A stretch of DNA of 64,000 nucleotides from assembly GCA_000827495.1 (NCBI GenBank), contig KN817566.1, positions 216,206-280,205 on the forward strand, given 5' to 3'. The stretch is from Hypholoma sublateritium FD-334 SS-4. Taxonomy: Eukaryota > Basidiomycota > Agaricomycetes > Agaricales > Strophariaceae. The position numbers and the translations under genes were made by a program. The notes under the pieces were generated by a model. That model was given only the letters and a program-made list of their open reading frames with translations, did not search any database and was not told where the DNA came from. This document shows, in pieces, positions 1 through 11,816 of the stretch (the first letter of the stretch is position 1; every line of letters begins with the position of its first letter).

Positions 1-200
1 ATCACCCTTATAGACAGTTTCGGTATCTCAAGCCCGAATTCAAGTTGTTCGTATATTCGATTTTTATTCGAATAAATGTCCCTATCGATAACATACAGGG
101 GAGTTGTAACTTGAACTTGTTGCAGAGCACGTACAAATAGTACAGAGACTCAGTATATCACAAAGAGTGCTCCCAAAAGTCATGCATAATGGAGAAATTG

Positions 201-1913
201 TCAATAAAATCCTTTGGAAAAAGCTTCCATATCAGGGACGATAAATTTGCCGAAAGGAACGTCCGGGGAGCAGTCGTGCGGCATGATTGATTTTGGACGA
301 GGTCCCGGGGCGTAGAATGTGCAGATTTCGATGGGAAACTCCTGGAGGAACTTCTGTTCTTGAAACTCAAGACCAATTGCACTGAAGTCATATAACATGA
401 CCGAGTACTGATATGATTAGACAGTGCTTTAGCGGCAGTAGTTGATCTTGAGAAGATCTGCATTGCTCACCGACAACTTGAAGTGCCCCAACTCTGTGTT
501 AGGCTTCATGCCTGGTTTGAGGTGCAATTCACCGTTGAAAAACCGAGAGTTCAATGTAGGGTGCTCCTCGGTAGATGCCCACCATACAGCACGCTGCGAA
601 TAGTCCAGACTTTCCCTGAACGTCCCATTATCTGCAAGATTATGCTTTTGGGTGTGGTCGATTATCTGCCGCCGCACGCGGACATGAATGGATTTGGGGT
701 TTGCGAGCAGATCCAACGCTTGCTCGTTATCGCTCTCTATTCTTATGTAGAGAGGAATGAAAGACCCGGCCTTATAAGCTAGCTGGACATAAAGGTCACG
801 CACAAAATAAAACCTGAGTGCAATAGTATCTATCACGTACTGGCTTTGAAATATAGAGCTTTATTACAAGTCGTCAGCAACAATCATTCACGAGAAATTA
901 GATATGACGTACTGTACACTGAGCGATAAAGTCGACACTCTTGAAAATCCTGCCTTTAATATGAATGGGTTCTTGAGAGTGCCATCCATATGGGTCAATC
1001 GAAGGGCCGAGAAGCGGAGTGCCTTCTTGATATGCCACATCTCGGAGGGGCGGAAACGGAGGCGGATAGGTGACTCTATAATACCCAAAAGGTTGCGATA
1101 ATCTTTAGTTCGTAATATCGTACGTCAGCAGAAACCCGCGCCATGATATTATCGACAAGTTCTTACTCGTAGTCCTCTTTCAGAAATCCGAACCGGTTAA
1201 ATTTGATCGACGCTGTATAGCTGATTGTCGCACGTATGAATCTTTCATTGAAACTGTGTGGAAGAGGGAAGGTCCTTGGTGCAGATTCATGAGCAGGAGT
1301 GAATTCGACTTCCTTGGGTAGCGTGACTGATATCGGCCAAGTATATTCTCCTTGAAGTTGCCCCTTGTATGCAGAGCGGAGCAATGTTACTCTGCTGTCA
1401 GTGGAACTATTGTCAGGTTTGCCGTAGTCCTGAGACCACAGGGTTTCCGTATGGTTGAAAAAGGTGTAATTTTTTTCGCCCTCTGGATTCGTACTTGCAC
1501 CCATCAAGTAATCACCGCGGACCTGAGCAAGTGAAATATGAGCAGACTCCAAATGTGGACAATTACAGCAAACAAATTATGATCACCGTTAAAACTATCG
1601 AGCGTATTGGATTCGGAGCGTCCGAATCCAAACGAACGACCCCTCTCAAGGGCCCAGAACCTTCCAGTATTGTTCCAACGTTTGTTGAAAGTGCTTCATG
1701 CCCGTAGATCATGAAAGAAACAAGCGGCTTCCCATCTTTGTCCAAGGTTACTTCTAGTTTTTTTTGATTAGGTTGTCTTGCAGCAGTTCTTTCAGCGTAT
1801 ACCGGTAGAGGATCGAACTCGACATTGGCCTGGTCGCTAATGGCACGGTTCGCATCAGATGTTGTGCGCTCCGAAGCAAGTTTGCCCGCAAAAGCGTCAG
1901 CGTGAGACGACAT
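201..1913 (-). CDS. Arrestin-like protein, 5 exons
   Basis: Predicted 454-aa protein of the arrestin-like type common in Agaricomycetes. Such proteins usually act as adaptors that recruit ubiquitin ligases or trafficking factors to membrane cargo; the cargo here is unknown. Exons read on the minus strand are 1913-1587, 1522-1167, 1075-913, 782-471 and 407-201. All joins use GT..AG and the sum is divisible by three. The order of blocks fits an arrestin fold: an N-terminal strand region with PLPVYAER, the segment SIVLT/VRGDYLMGA across intron 1, then LWSQDYG, GEYTWPISVTLPKEVEF and LPHSFNERFIRATISY, a proline-rich linker (YPPPFPPLRDVAYQEGTPLL), and a C-terminal sandwich with GSFIPLYIRIES and VRVRRQI. 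The start at 1913 is the first Met of this open frame. The family call rests on recalled pattern similarity. An unannotated 5' exon further upstream cannot be excluded. Confidence 0.75.
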
Positions 1914-4900
1914 GGATGAGAAGGCAGGTTTGCGATACGGGGCGCAAATAACTCGCTTATAAGCTATAAGACGGTTGTATTTTACAGATGGGGAACCATT
2001 CAATGAGCGCGCTAAGTATTCTCACATCTGAATTGTTCGCAGTTGACTTATCTTTGATCCTCAGAGTTTCTCTAAAAAAAACAGACATCGTCCACATGCT
2101 TGTGTCATGCTTTGACATGAATTTGAAGTATACTGGCGCAGTATCCGCGTCGTTGCTTGAGTCCTTCTCTTTCTTTGTCCAACAGAAAGCTCGATGCAGT
2201 CTCGCTGAAGCACGTATGTAAAGGGATTTGTCAAGGGAGTCCGCAGCGCCGCTGCTGCGATGGGTCCGGTGACTCAACTGAGAACATCCCGCTGCGTGCG
2301 TGACACCTGATTTTTGTCAACGCGACGCGCCTTGGACGCACCTTAAGCTTAAGGCCCGGGGGGGGGGTGTGGGATGAACGCCCCTCTTCGTTGTTGGCTG
2401 ATACATAGCAGAAACCGGAGAGCCCAGGAAAAGAGATTGCGGAGTCGAAAGAAGACGAAGACGGGGTATGGTATGCGTACTGCTCATCATTGTTGGTTGA
2501 AGGCGAGCGCAGGGGAGTAAATGTGACGCTGAGAGGCCCCTTGTATAGCAAACGGAGGGGGGGGGGCGATGGTGCCGTCGAATTCGGGACGGCTGGGCGT
2601 AGTGGCGAAGTCGAGAGGGACGTGGCTGGGGGTGTAGAGTCACGCACCGGCTCAGCCTCAAGCGGCCCGAGCGGCCACACAGTGCGCGTTACTCCGCGTT
2701 ACCACAGTGCCGGTGAGCGGCGAGCGTCTCTCCACAATAAAGTACACTCGACCGAACCACAGGTGTCTTCATTCATCTGTGCTTCTTCGACGGTGGCATT
2801 CCGTCTTTTTTTTCTGTGGTACCATAGCCGAACTTACAGAAGGTTCTTGAACTGGCCCCGACGGGGTGCTGTTTGAATCTGTGCCTCCGAGCCGCGGCGC
2901 TCGCATTGAGGGACGCGTGGGGGGGGGGGGGTGTTATTATATGTAAATGCCTACCAGTTATTAGGTTCGATGTACATTTCACAAGCTTAGGAAAATACCT
3001 CGAGGCGGATGAAATGAAAGAACGATCAACGTCGCCAGAATTATGATTCAGAGAATGAAGAGTTCAATGTCAAAGGAGCATTCAGTGGACAACAGGAGAC
3101 CACTATGTAGACGAACAAATACAAAATATTTTTGTAGTAGCGGCACCTTAACGCAGATATCGTTCTAGCCTAAATTGAAATTGGGTAATAGAGATGGTTT
3201 GTGGTTTTTGAATTTGTAACTGGCGTTAGTTCTGCTTTCTAGACAGTGGATTTGTTGGTATATACTATCTCTCATATTGGCCGTTTCTACCTCATGTCGT
3301 AGGGCTCAAAGTGGCCGATATCTGGCTGAGTTCAAGGTATTGCACAGAACAAAAAAGCATTGTTAGCCTTACCATATTATTGTGATTTACCTACTTATCA
3401 CACGGAAGAGACATTTTGTTGAGTGGGTTTAAATTCTGGTGGCGGAAAATCAGCTCCGGCAAGATCAAACAGCTATTTGGCACAGCCTGTGGATCCTCTT
3501 TTTTGCCCATTCATGACCCTTTGATATTTCTTCAGCCTTTTTTCACCGCATTTGTATTGTGGCCCCAGAGCTCTAATCCGTCACAATGGGATGATTGACC
3601 GCTTTAGCATCTACATGACCAAAAGAGGAAATTGATGGCCCTTCAAAGCTTCATTACAAGTTCATTTGTATTTGCAAGAGGTCATCGGCGCAGTGTTTCC
3701 AATCGCAAGCAGCATTGGTACGGTCCATTTAAAGTCACCGCAGACCGCGTTGGAAAGCGAATCAGTGAAAATGTCCTACGTATTACTTAGGCCACACAAA
3801 CAACCGTGTCGTTGCCTGAGTCGGACTTCAAGCTTCAAGCTTCAAGCGAGACCTAATTGATATGCAGAAAGGATTATGAATTGCTGTGTCGATGTGGAAA
3901 TGTGTCAGAGCATGACTTGTACTGTGCATCCGTAAGAAAACTCAATATTCACAGAACTTTCTTTGCCTTTGAAACGACTGTAGTGCAACCGAACGGTCAT
4001 GATGAAAATGGATGGGGTACCGGTAAACCTTCAACGTACGTCAGGCATAAGTGCGTTTGCGTTCATAAATGGCTTTCTCGGAAGGGCAGGTGTTTCAAGC
4101 GTCCTATATGACAAGTAGCGTAAAAAAGACACTGAGATATACTCGACAAATCAAGGCCGCCCACCGTTCTAGTCTTTCTCCGAGGGCATCGGCGTACTGT
4201 GCAGAAACCTTGTTCATATTCGACAAATTCAAATGAACGATTGTCACGGGTCATTATCCTCCCCAACTCACATTCCGCTAAGAGTCTGCGACTCATTCTG
4301 TGGCAAGTTAACCGAGGGCTAATGTTCATGGTTGTCGCCCTCGTTTACCGTCTCAGTGACGGTCAGTACTTGCTTGCGAACTGCAACCTTGGTTATGCTG
4401 AAAGAGGTCCATACATGAACTTGAAGTGTCACTTTCTCTTCCTTGTTTGATTCTAGACTCGGAGGTCGGAAGAAGTATGAGCGTTGTACTTATGTTGGTT
4501 GTATGAGCGCCGTAGGACTCGTGTTCAACCTACTTCAGAGCTGAATCGACAAACACTAGCCGGGGGGTGCCTTGGTTGCGACGACATTGATACATATCAT
4601 GTTGGATTCTGCTTTACATGTTAGTAGGAGCTTTTGGCTGCGAGCATTGATGATGTTGTTGTGAGAGAGAGGGTTCGTGTGACGTGACTTGATACGCGCC
4701 TCGGACCGTGTCTTCCAGACTCACTACGAATCTTGATTCCAACTCTCACCAGACTCCCACCATGGCTAACGCTGCAAGCTGCTATCAACATGAAGAAAGA
4801 AAGCTGTGAACGGGCAGAGCAGGAGTGGGAACAATGCTTAGTCGTAGGCAACAGTACAGAGGCATATGAGAGTTTTGAAATCTACTGTTGCACCGAACCA

Positions 4901-5230
4901 ATAGGTAAGTAATTTGACACAATTCTGAATGTTTCTGAGCATATTTGTGTAATAGATCTGTGTTTAGATTTGGGCGCTTAAACCGCCAGCCATCACCAGT
5001 AAGGATTCCGGCCCATTGGCACGTTGATTTTGTTATCATTATCATTTCTTCGTGAACAGCAATACAGTTTGTGAATTATCTGCGGCGATAGTTGAGTCGG
5101 CGCGTGTTGCATCCCATGCATATTGGGATCGAGGCAGATAAAAACGTTAGGATATATGTGCGACAACATTTGGTCGGCTTCAAATTACGGGACGGACACC
5201 CAGCGTAGACCAGGATCCTCGAGGGTGCAA
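1914..5230. other. Intergenic stretch, no supported gene
   Basis: About 3.3 kb with only short, mutually overlapping open frames and no recognisable domain. The part nearest the arrestin-like gene (about 1957-2680) stays open on the minus strand and is rich in Ser and Pro, but no splice chain gives a convincing protein. Three poly-G runs of 10-13 bases lie at 2358-2367, 2557-2566 and 2919-2931. A short CTTCAAG-type tandem occurs near 3828-3846. The remainder (3000-5200) is AT-richer and looks non-coding. Confidence 0.5.
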
Positions 5231-6323
5231 TCACCGCGCACTGCTTTCCGGCGACCCTGACTGGGAAGGTTCACTCGGCGGGTGGTTGTGCGCGTTCTTC
5301 ATATGGCGCTTGAGCGCGTCGTCACGCGTGAAGACCTTGTCGCACGGAGGCACGAGGCAGACATAGCTGGGCTCCTTGTGCAGTCGCGACTCGAGGTGGC
5401 GTTTGAGGTCGCCCTTGGAGCCCGCGTAGAAGTTGGGGCACAAGTCGCACTTGTACTCTTTGCGCTTGAACCCACTCTGCCCGCCGTTGCCGCCCTTGCG
5501 TGGCCGAGGCGTCTTTGCTGGTTTGACTTCTGGCTGAGGCGGCGGTGGTGGCGGCGGCGCGTCGTCGTCATCGCTGTCTTCGTCATCCTCCGACGGCGGC
5601 GTCTCTTGGCGCTTGCGCTTCGGCGGCTGTGAGCGCGTCCTGGGCTTGTCTGGAGGCACGGGAGGTCTGCTGTTGGCGGGCGGAAATCGATATTCGGCGG
5701 CCGGGACTGCTGGGCCGGAGAGATGCGACGACGAGAAGCTGGCTGGGGCCGGCTTCAGGATACGTACGGCAGAGGGAAGAGAAGGTAGCGCGTTCCAGGA
5801 TCGCTCGCGTTCCCTTGTCGGCGAACTCTCGTGGTTGTTCCGGATGTCAGACACGGCAGCACGCGGCCTGTGGTCATCGTAGTCATCCGACCTGCAGACG
5901 AGCGTGAGTTTTGGAGGAGATGCAGATGAGATTCGGTACACACGCGTCGTCATCGCTGTACTCCTCTGGCCTGCCACCTCCGCCCCCCTCGGATCCCGAT
6001 GACGCTCTCCTCGACGGCGCCCCGTCCTCGTCCTCCTCGGGATCGTCTTCCATATGTCGCTTATCGTCAAATCGAGTGGCCGACTCGCGCGTGAACGCGT
6101 TGCCCATGGGGTACGCGCCCGTCTGGAGGTACGCCATGTGCGCCAGCTCGGTGCTCGTCAACCGCGGTGGCCTATACTCCCTCGGCTGCCTAGAGCTTGC
6201 TGGATTGATACCGGGGGCGTGCGGAGGTGCAACCGCTGCCCACGTTGCAGAGGCGGGGTCGGAGCGGCTGGAAACGTCGCTGGTGGCACTGTAGTTTCTG
6301 TGCAAGCCGACCGGTTTGTGCAT
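5231..6323 (-). CDS. C2H2 zinc-finger protein, 2 exons
   Basis: Probable nuclear DNA-binding protein. The N-terminal exon starts at 6323 ([13 protein letters not shown]) and carries the segment [20 protein letters not shown], then an acidic/Ser-Gly stretch. The second exon holds a Pro-rich and basic region ([13 protein letters not shown]), an Asp/Glu run, a polyproline run and two C-terminal C2H2 fingers. Finger 1 has [20 protein letters not shown] followed by H. Finger 2 has [19 protein letters not shown] and a terminal His (residues KNAH). A basic patch precedes the fingers. The exon 1 to exon 2 join lies around 5885-5955; a good acceptor (CTGCAG) is visible near 5892 but the donor is uncertain because only a weak GT gives the right phase. 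The finger pair resembles that of the gene at 25690-26513. It is divergent from the gene at 7166 and shares an 842-base upstream region with it. Confidence 0.7.
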
Positions 6324-7165
6324 GCTAAGTGCAGTATTGAAGTGTATGTGTAGGAAGGGTGATAAATAGAGATGGAAGCGCGAAGGTCGAAGCGCAGTTG
6401 TTTGTGGGCTTTTAACAGATTGGTAAAGATCTGAAAGGCAAAAATCGTGCCACCGTGCCACCGTGCCACTGATCCTAGACTGGGGTTTCGTGCCTGGAAA
6501 CCCCATTTGCTCTCATCGGATTTTCGGGTTTACACGAGTTTTGCAGTCAAATAGGTAAGTACTTAGTACATATTTCGGAGTACATATCTTCTTTGTATCT
6601 TCTGCATAATTTTTGTGGTCTCTACAATAATTGGCACAAAAGACCTTACCCTGCCACCAGATCTCGCTCCTTTGCCGAGCTTTTGATTGACATCGGTCAT
6701 GCAAATTTTCAAGACAACAATGGTCTACAATAGTCACTAGTGGCACTGGAAAGGCCGGCAACCGGACTCGGAGTCAGAGGATATTTGCGTCTGCGTCCAC
6801 GTGATATAGGCGCGACTCAGTTGCTGTCAGTGACGCAGTTCATCCAGGTTCATCTCAATACATTTTCCTTCTTCAGCCTTTCTTCCATCTCCTTCCCCTG
6901 CAGACCTGTAGCAGGCCAAATGTGACATTCGAAAACGGTCGTATAACAGCAGCCACGCTAAATAAATGCTAGTATGGAGAAGCGAGCAAAGAATAGTGTT
7001 TTTCAAGTGCGTTGTAATACCTTTGTGATACAACCAAAACTTTGTTAACAAAGTTGATTCTCGAAGGACCGCTCCAATACCCTATCTTCCCTTTCATACT
7101 GTCCAGATTCTCCCACTATTTCAAGTAAACGTCTACGAACTTACGATACAGGCGTAATCTCCATA
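6324..7165. promoter_or_regulatory. Shared divergent upstream region
   Basis: 842 bases between two divergently transcribed genes, the zinc-finger gene (minus) and the 468-aa protein gene (plus). It probably contains both promoters. An 8-base unit GTGCCACC is repeated almost three times in tandem at 6447-6469. No other element could be assigned by eye. Confidence 0.4.
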
Positions 7166-8572
7166 ATGCCAACGAAGCCCTCGTTCCAACATATATCTAG
7201 CGAACCAAGGGACTCGTCTCCCACCACCACTGTTATTGAAGACATGAACGAGGCTTATTCACATGGTCGAACCATAACCGACCTATTTGAATCCACGAGC
7301 ACAGATTACGAGGCGATGAGAGCTGCACGATATTCCAAAGCCGAGCAAGCCCTGGCTGAAACCGTGCAGTACTCATTGCAGCAATCTTCATCAATCCGAG
7401 AGCTTCAAATGAATGCTCTCAAGGAAGCAACATCACTTTTGAATGCCCACATTGTCGATGCCAAAGAACGGCTTGAAAAGCTACGCCCCATACTCATCAA
7501 TCGCCAGGTCGAGCCCGATGTTTTCCGCTCGATGTTACACCAACGCTGGATGGATGAGCGGAACCTGTATGCTGCAGAGCAATTGTCGAAGGCCCTCGAA
7601 GACCATCTAGCAACACTTGCTTCAAACCCAATGCCATTTGCTAGTACTTGTGCGACCAAGCCTTCGAATGCGAAGCTAAATGCCGCAAAGAATTTAGAAA
7701 GATTCTTTGACTCACCCCTGCAGAAGGTTCAGGTGAGAAACCGGGTTCGTAGATGTATTGGTCCTGCATCGCAGCCTCGGCAGGAGAAGAAGCCCGATTT
7801 TCCGCGCATACATCATCATAGACACTTACTCTCCCTCAAGCTCAAGCCGCCAGACATGCGCCTCTCGTTCGTTAAACCATATACCACCAATCATGTGAAA
7901 GTTATCACCGCTCCACCACCTCTACCACCTCTCCCTCCTACGCCCATTCCTGAAGTGCCTGAAATAGACTGCTCATCAACCCCGTCTATCTCTGGAACAG
8001 CGACAATATGGTATTCCTCTCCCCGCTCAACGGAGGAGATTCTGGAAGGTCTTGTTGTCTCGATGCCCGACTATGTTTCGGGCCTTCTCGCTAACCTTGA
8101 CACTGCTGCCCCACCACAATTAACCACCCCTCCCGCTCGCTGTCTTGCTGCCCCTCACTCTGCAGAAACTATACTACCCGTACGACCTGTCCCAGGTGCA
8201 CATGTTCCGGCTGTGCTGCACAAGTCTTCCTCGCGGCGCCGGCTAAGTGCAATGCTACCTGGGGCTCTTTCCTCCCGTATGGGGCCACCCGCCAGTCGTG
8301 TTCTTCCCGCTAGCAAACGATTCAACAGTCCGCCACCCTCAGGCTTTCAGCGGTGCATGCACATCCATGCAGAGCCGATGTCAGAGGAGCACGCCGCGCC
8401 GCAGCTCGCCGGTAGGGTATCGTTCTCGGCCAGCCACCTGCCGGACATCGTAGGCTCGAAGCCGGAGGCGGATGTCGTGCCGTATGCGTCGCAGGTCGCG
8501 TTGGGCGGCGGAAACTCGAGGATTGTCGCGCGCCTGCGCCGGCGCATCTCCATATTGCGGGGGAAACCCTGA
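7166..8572 (+). CDS. Uncharacterised 468-aa protein with coiled coil
   Basis: Single-exon gene for a 468-residue protein with no family that I recognise. Residues about 40-150 are predicted to be helical and partly coiled (YSKAEQALAETVQYSLQQ, LNAHIVDAKERLEKLRPIL). The middle is proline-rich with a short PPLPPLPPTP run near residue 255. The C-terminal third is Ser/Pro/Ala-rich with basic patches, including SSRRRLSAML and the terminal RIVARLRRRISILRG. The ATG at 7166 is the first in frame, and the codon use looks like coding DNA throughout. The last 200 bases are much more GC-rich than the start. Likely an intracellular scaffold or regulatory protein of the kind conserved among basidiomycetes, but no function can be stated. 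Confidence 0.7.
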   Translation: MPTKPSFQHISSEPRDSSPTTTVIEDMNEAYSHGRTITDLFESTSTDYEAMRAARYSKAEQALAETVQYSLQQSSSIRELQMNALKEATSLLNAHIVDAKERLEKLRPILINRQVEPDVFRSMLHQRWMDERNLYAAEQLSKALEDHLATLASNPMPFASTCATKPSNAKLNAAKNLERFFDSPLQKVQVRNRVRRCIGPASQPRQEKKPDFPRIHHHRHLLSLKLKPPDMRLSFVKPYTTNHVKVITAPPPLPPLPPTPIPEVPEIDCSSTPSISGTATIWYSSPRSTEEILEGLVVSMPDYVSGLLANLDTAAPPQLTTPPARCLAAPHSAETILPVRPVPGAHVPAVLHKSSSRRRLSAMLPGALSSRMGPPASRVLPASKRFNSPPPSGFQRCMHIHAEPMSEEHAAPQLAGRVSFSASHLPDIVGSKPEADVVPYASQVALGGGNSRIVARLRRRISILRGKP

Positions 8573-9019
8573 AACACCATTCGTCGCCTGGATTAGAAGT
8601 TGAATCATTCTTTTTTTGATACTATATCGCTTTCATTTGTTTTTATTGATTATGGATTGATTTTGCACCATGAGTTTAGCCTGCACGCCAATAAGTAAAT
8701 CATTGTTTCTAGGAATGAATAACTTCTGTTCGTTTTAAAGACATGATACTCCCAAGAGTCTAGTTCGCCTAGATAGCTGGCGCTGCCGATCGATCCTGCG
8801 CCACGCTAGACTCATTCGGGTATGCAATTTGCCGATCACACAAGTACTGGCAATACGCTACTATTCTACCACATAGTCTAATTGACCGCCTTGCTTTTTA
8901 TATAATAAAGTCGTCGATATGCATCGATATGTCGCATACAAAGTGACGGTCGAGTCGACTCTCGCGAAGCCCCGCACTCACCCTTCTCTGTCTCCCTTTT
9001 TCGAAACACCGAACGGAAC

Positions 9020-9535
9020 ATGGCCAACCCTGATAGAGAGAACGAGTCCGAACTCAACCTCTTGGAAGCGAAGTGCAAGTATTTTGTCAAGAACGCACAT
9101 GTACCTCAGCATGATGGTGCTCGGGCTTACCCTGAGATCTCACATCCAGTGCGCAATGAAAAGATATTCCGGCGTGAGGACTGGCAAATCTTGAACACAT
9201 CGCGTAATGTCCCAATATCTCTCGCCTTAATATACGAGAACTGATGCAAGGGTAGCCAGTGACGTCCTGTAAACTTCAATGTGATGTTCTTGACGAAGAT
9301 AATGTGATTCTTCAGCAGAAATGTGAGACCGCAGTGAAAATTGTGGGGGCCTACTCACGACAGAAATTCAGGTAATGCTCTTGAGAGCGAACTAGCAGCA
9401 GAAAAGCAGAATTCAGAAAAAAAGAAGGAAGTTATCATCGACCTTCGCAAGGAGCTTGAATTATATCAACGTTCTTTTGCAAGAATATCGAAGATGCTAG
9501 ATGATTTTAACAACTCGAAGGTGTGTGTTATTTAA
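9020..9535 (+). CDS. Small coiled-coil protein, at least 3 exons
   Basis: Spliced reading gives MANPDRENESELNLLEAK at 9020-9203, then TSCKLQCDVLDEDNVILQQK at 9260-9322, then NALESELAAEKQNSEKKKEV onward from 9372. Introns 9204-9259 (56 bases) and 9323-9371 (49 bases) have GTAATG and GTGAGA donors and phases that fit. The third exon is a clear heptad-type coiled coil and includes LRKELELYQRSFARISKMLD. It either stops at 9535 (about 136 aa) or splices at the GTGTGT after 9520 into a further exon near 9684-9763, where a YDQVLDANHASPMLESDY frame is open. The family is not recognised; a small structural or complex subunit is possible. It lies directly upstream of eIF3j on the same strand. Confidence 0.5.
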
Positions 9536-10103
9536 CTTTCTTATTCAAAAATAAATCGATAACCTCCTCAGTAAAAAGATCGAAAGTAAAGCAAATAAGC
9601 AGGCCTGCACTAACTGGTTCATGGTCGCCCTTTTCCTGCCACAAACTTGAAAGCACATCGGAGTATGATGACTCAAGTATGACCAAGTCTTGGATGCAAA
9701 TCACGCAAGCCCGATGCTGGAGTCTGATTACATGTATAAACCCCATGACAAAATGTGCAAGTGAAGCTACAAAGAAAGTGAGAATAAGAAGCGAAAAGCC
9801 GCCAAGCAAACGTGAGGCAAGCGCAAGCGCCGGATCTCGGGCCTCGTCGGCATGAGCAAGCGGAGCCTGGTTTACCGGAGATTGCCGAGAATGCAGAAAC
9901 CCTGTACCCGCTTTGATCAATTCCTTCAAAACCGATAACGAGGAGCATCTAACCTTCTGGCTTTCGTGTTTGTCTTGCCTTCTTGAAAGTTAAGGAGCTT
10001 TCGCATATCATTCACCTCCTGTGAGTTGAGATTGCATTGTGCGAGGTCCTACTGTTAAATTTACGTGTTTCGTGAACGTCCTAGAAAAACGTTGAGCAAG
10101 AGC

Positions 10104-11139
10104 ATGTCGGATTGGGGTGAAGTCTCTCGCTTTAATATTCGTAACGCTCACCAAATGTCTTACAAACGGACTTTCTTGGCACGCAGAAGAGTCCGGGAGT
10201 GAGGAATCATCTGTTGGGAAGCCTGCCGCTGCCCCCAAAGTAGCACCTGCAGCGCCTGCAGTGAAAAAGCCCGTTGGGAAGGGAAAGTGGGGCGGCGAAG
10301 ATGAGGAAGAGTCTGATCCAGCGGTGAGTGTAGGCCGTAATATCTTTGTGGTTATTCCCATGATATTTATCTTGCTTAGAGCGATTGGGAAGAATCATCC
10401 GAGGAGGAATCGGAGGAGGCAAAGCCAGTCGTCGCGCCTCCGAAGAAAAAAGGTACTCTGAAAGCAAAACTCGCGGAAAAAGAGGCGCAGAAGGCAGTAA
10501 AAAAGGATTCGGACGATTCGGACCCTTACGATTCAGACGCTGTTCTCGATCCGCGGGAAAAGGCTCGGAGAGACAAAGAACGCGAGCTGAAGGCTGATTT
10601 GAACAATGCTGCAGATCTCCTTGGAGCGGCTGCCCTTGGTGGTATGCTGCGATCTTCACTACCATGCCGTATACGCCAAAGTTTAAATGTTGTTATCATC
10701 ACAGGAACATCCAACAAGGAGCTGGACTCTCTAATATCCGCTCAGCCCCGCACCAAGGAGGACTTCATCCAGCTCTCAGACCGGATTATTGAATTCATCA
10801 TGAAGCGTCACGTATCGAAACCCCTCTATTCTGTCTTTATTGAACACCATGCCCGTGCTATCGCAATGCCCCTCAAAGATGTCGAAGTTCGGAAAGTAGC
10901 CAGCGGGTTGACTACGCTGGCGAATGAAAAACAGAAAGAACAGAGGGATAAAGCAAGCGGAAAGAAGAAATCCAAAGCCGCTACCAAGCCTGGCTTAGGC
11001 GCTGCCAAGGTCTCGGCGAGGTATGAAATTATCACCGGCATGTGGAATTCGACTAACATCCCCCCTCTGTAGACAAGATACATCAATCTATGATGAGGCT
11101 TTGGATGACTTTGGGAACGGCGACGGTGACTTCATGTAA
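10104..11139 (+). CDS. HCR1: Eukaryotic translation initiation factor 3 subunit j
   Basis: eIF3j (Hcr1 in yeast) is a loosely bound eIF3 subunit that sits in the 40S decoding centre and helps start-codon selection, mRNA release and recycling. Five exons: 10104-10116, 10187-10323, 10380-10641, 10705-11020 and 11073-11139, which give 264 aa. The order is diagnostic: N-terminal MSDWEESGSEESS, a second acidic DWEESSEEESEEAKPVVAPP, the GTLKAKLAEKEAQ helix, DSDAVLDPREKARRDKERE, LLGAAALGGTSNKELDSL, then the helical core (TKEDFIQLSDRIIEFIMKRH), a Lys-rich linker, and the C-terminal IYDEALDDFGNGDGDFM. The length matches the family. The first exon is only 13 bases (ATG TCG GAT TGG G), so automated calls may miss the true start. 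It lies on the same strand as the coiled-coil gene upstream. Confidence 0.93.
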
Positions 11140-11816
11140 AAGAATGCCTTCGGATTCTCAGCGTCAGTATTCGCGTGTTGGATGCAAGTTGGACGGACCT
11201 TATATGAATTACAGTGCGCCATCCTATTTGTACACTTTCCAATTATATTCACAGTGATTACAAAATCCCACACTGATGCAAAAAAGAAGGGCCACAAAAC
11301 AATCATAACGGTTCCATATGACTGCTACACCAACGTGCATTCAGATTATACGCCGTCTCCGATGTTATCTTGCTCCTGACCTGCACGTTTGACGCTATCT
11401 TGTGGTTTCGTGAGAGTCAATTTTGCGAACCAGGCTAACCTTGCCCCATGACAATGTTAAAAGATTCAGATAAATTCACATGGCACGCTACTCTCATCGT
11501 CGGATGTTCTCCTAATTATACAGGTAATGCATTTTAATAGAGTATTTATAGACGTGCGCGATCTCTGCAGGTGGTATCAGGGACTATCCGATCTTTCCTC
11601 GCCGCCGACCATTATGAACTTCAGTTTAACTCCTTTCCGCATGGTATTTTCTATTCTGAGCATTGAAAGCGCACGTTTGCTCATTCAACGCTTTACCTGA
11701 CTATCGACCTCAGAACGATATCACTCGTCTCAGACATAATGGAAGAAATATATATACAGAGGTGAGTGCGGGTCAAGTTTTGTAGTCATCCAAACGATAC
11801 TGTAACTTGTTCCAAA
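11140..11816. other. Intergenic region upstream of acid phosphatase
   Basis: Non-coding by eye. The TATATATA-containing stretch just before 11760 (ATATATATACAG) lies about 60 bases upstream of the acid phosphatase start and may be its TATA element. No gene is seen here. Confidence 0.35.

Noticed and set aside
4063..5045. Minus-strand open frames around 4.1-5.0 kb as a possible gene
   Set aside because: Frames are short, do not join through in-phase splice sites and show no family pattern.
5545..5907. Plus-strand open frames opposite the C2H2 gene
   Set aside because: Arg/Ala/Trp-rich shadows of the GC-rich minus-strand coding sequence.
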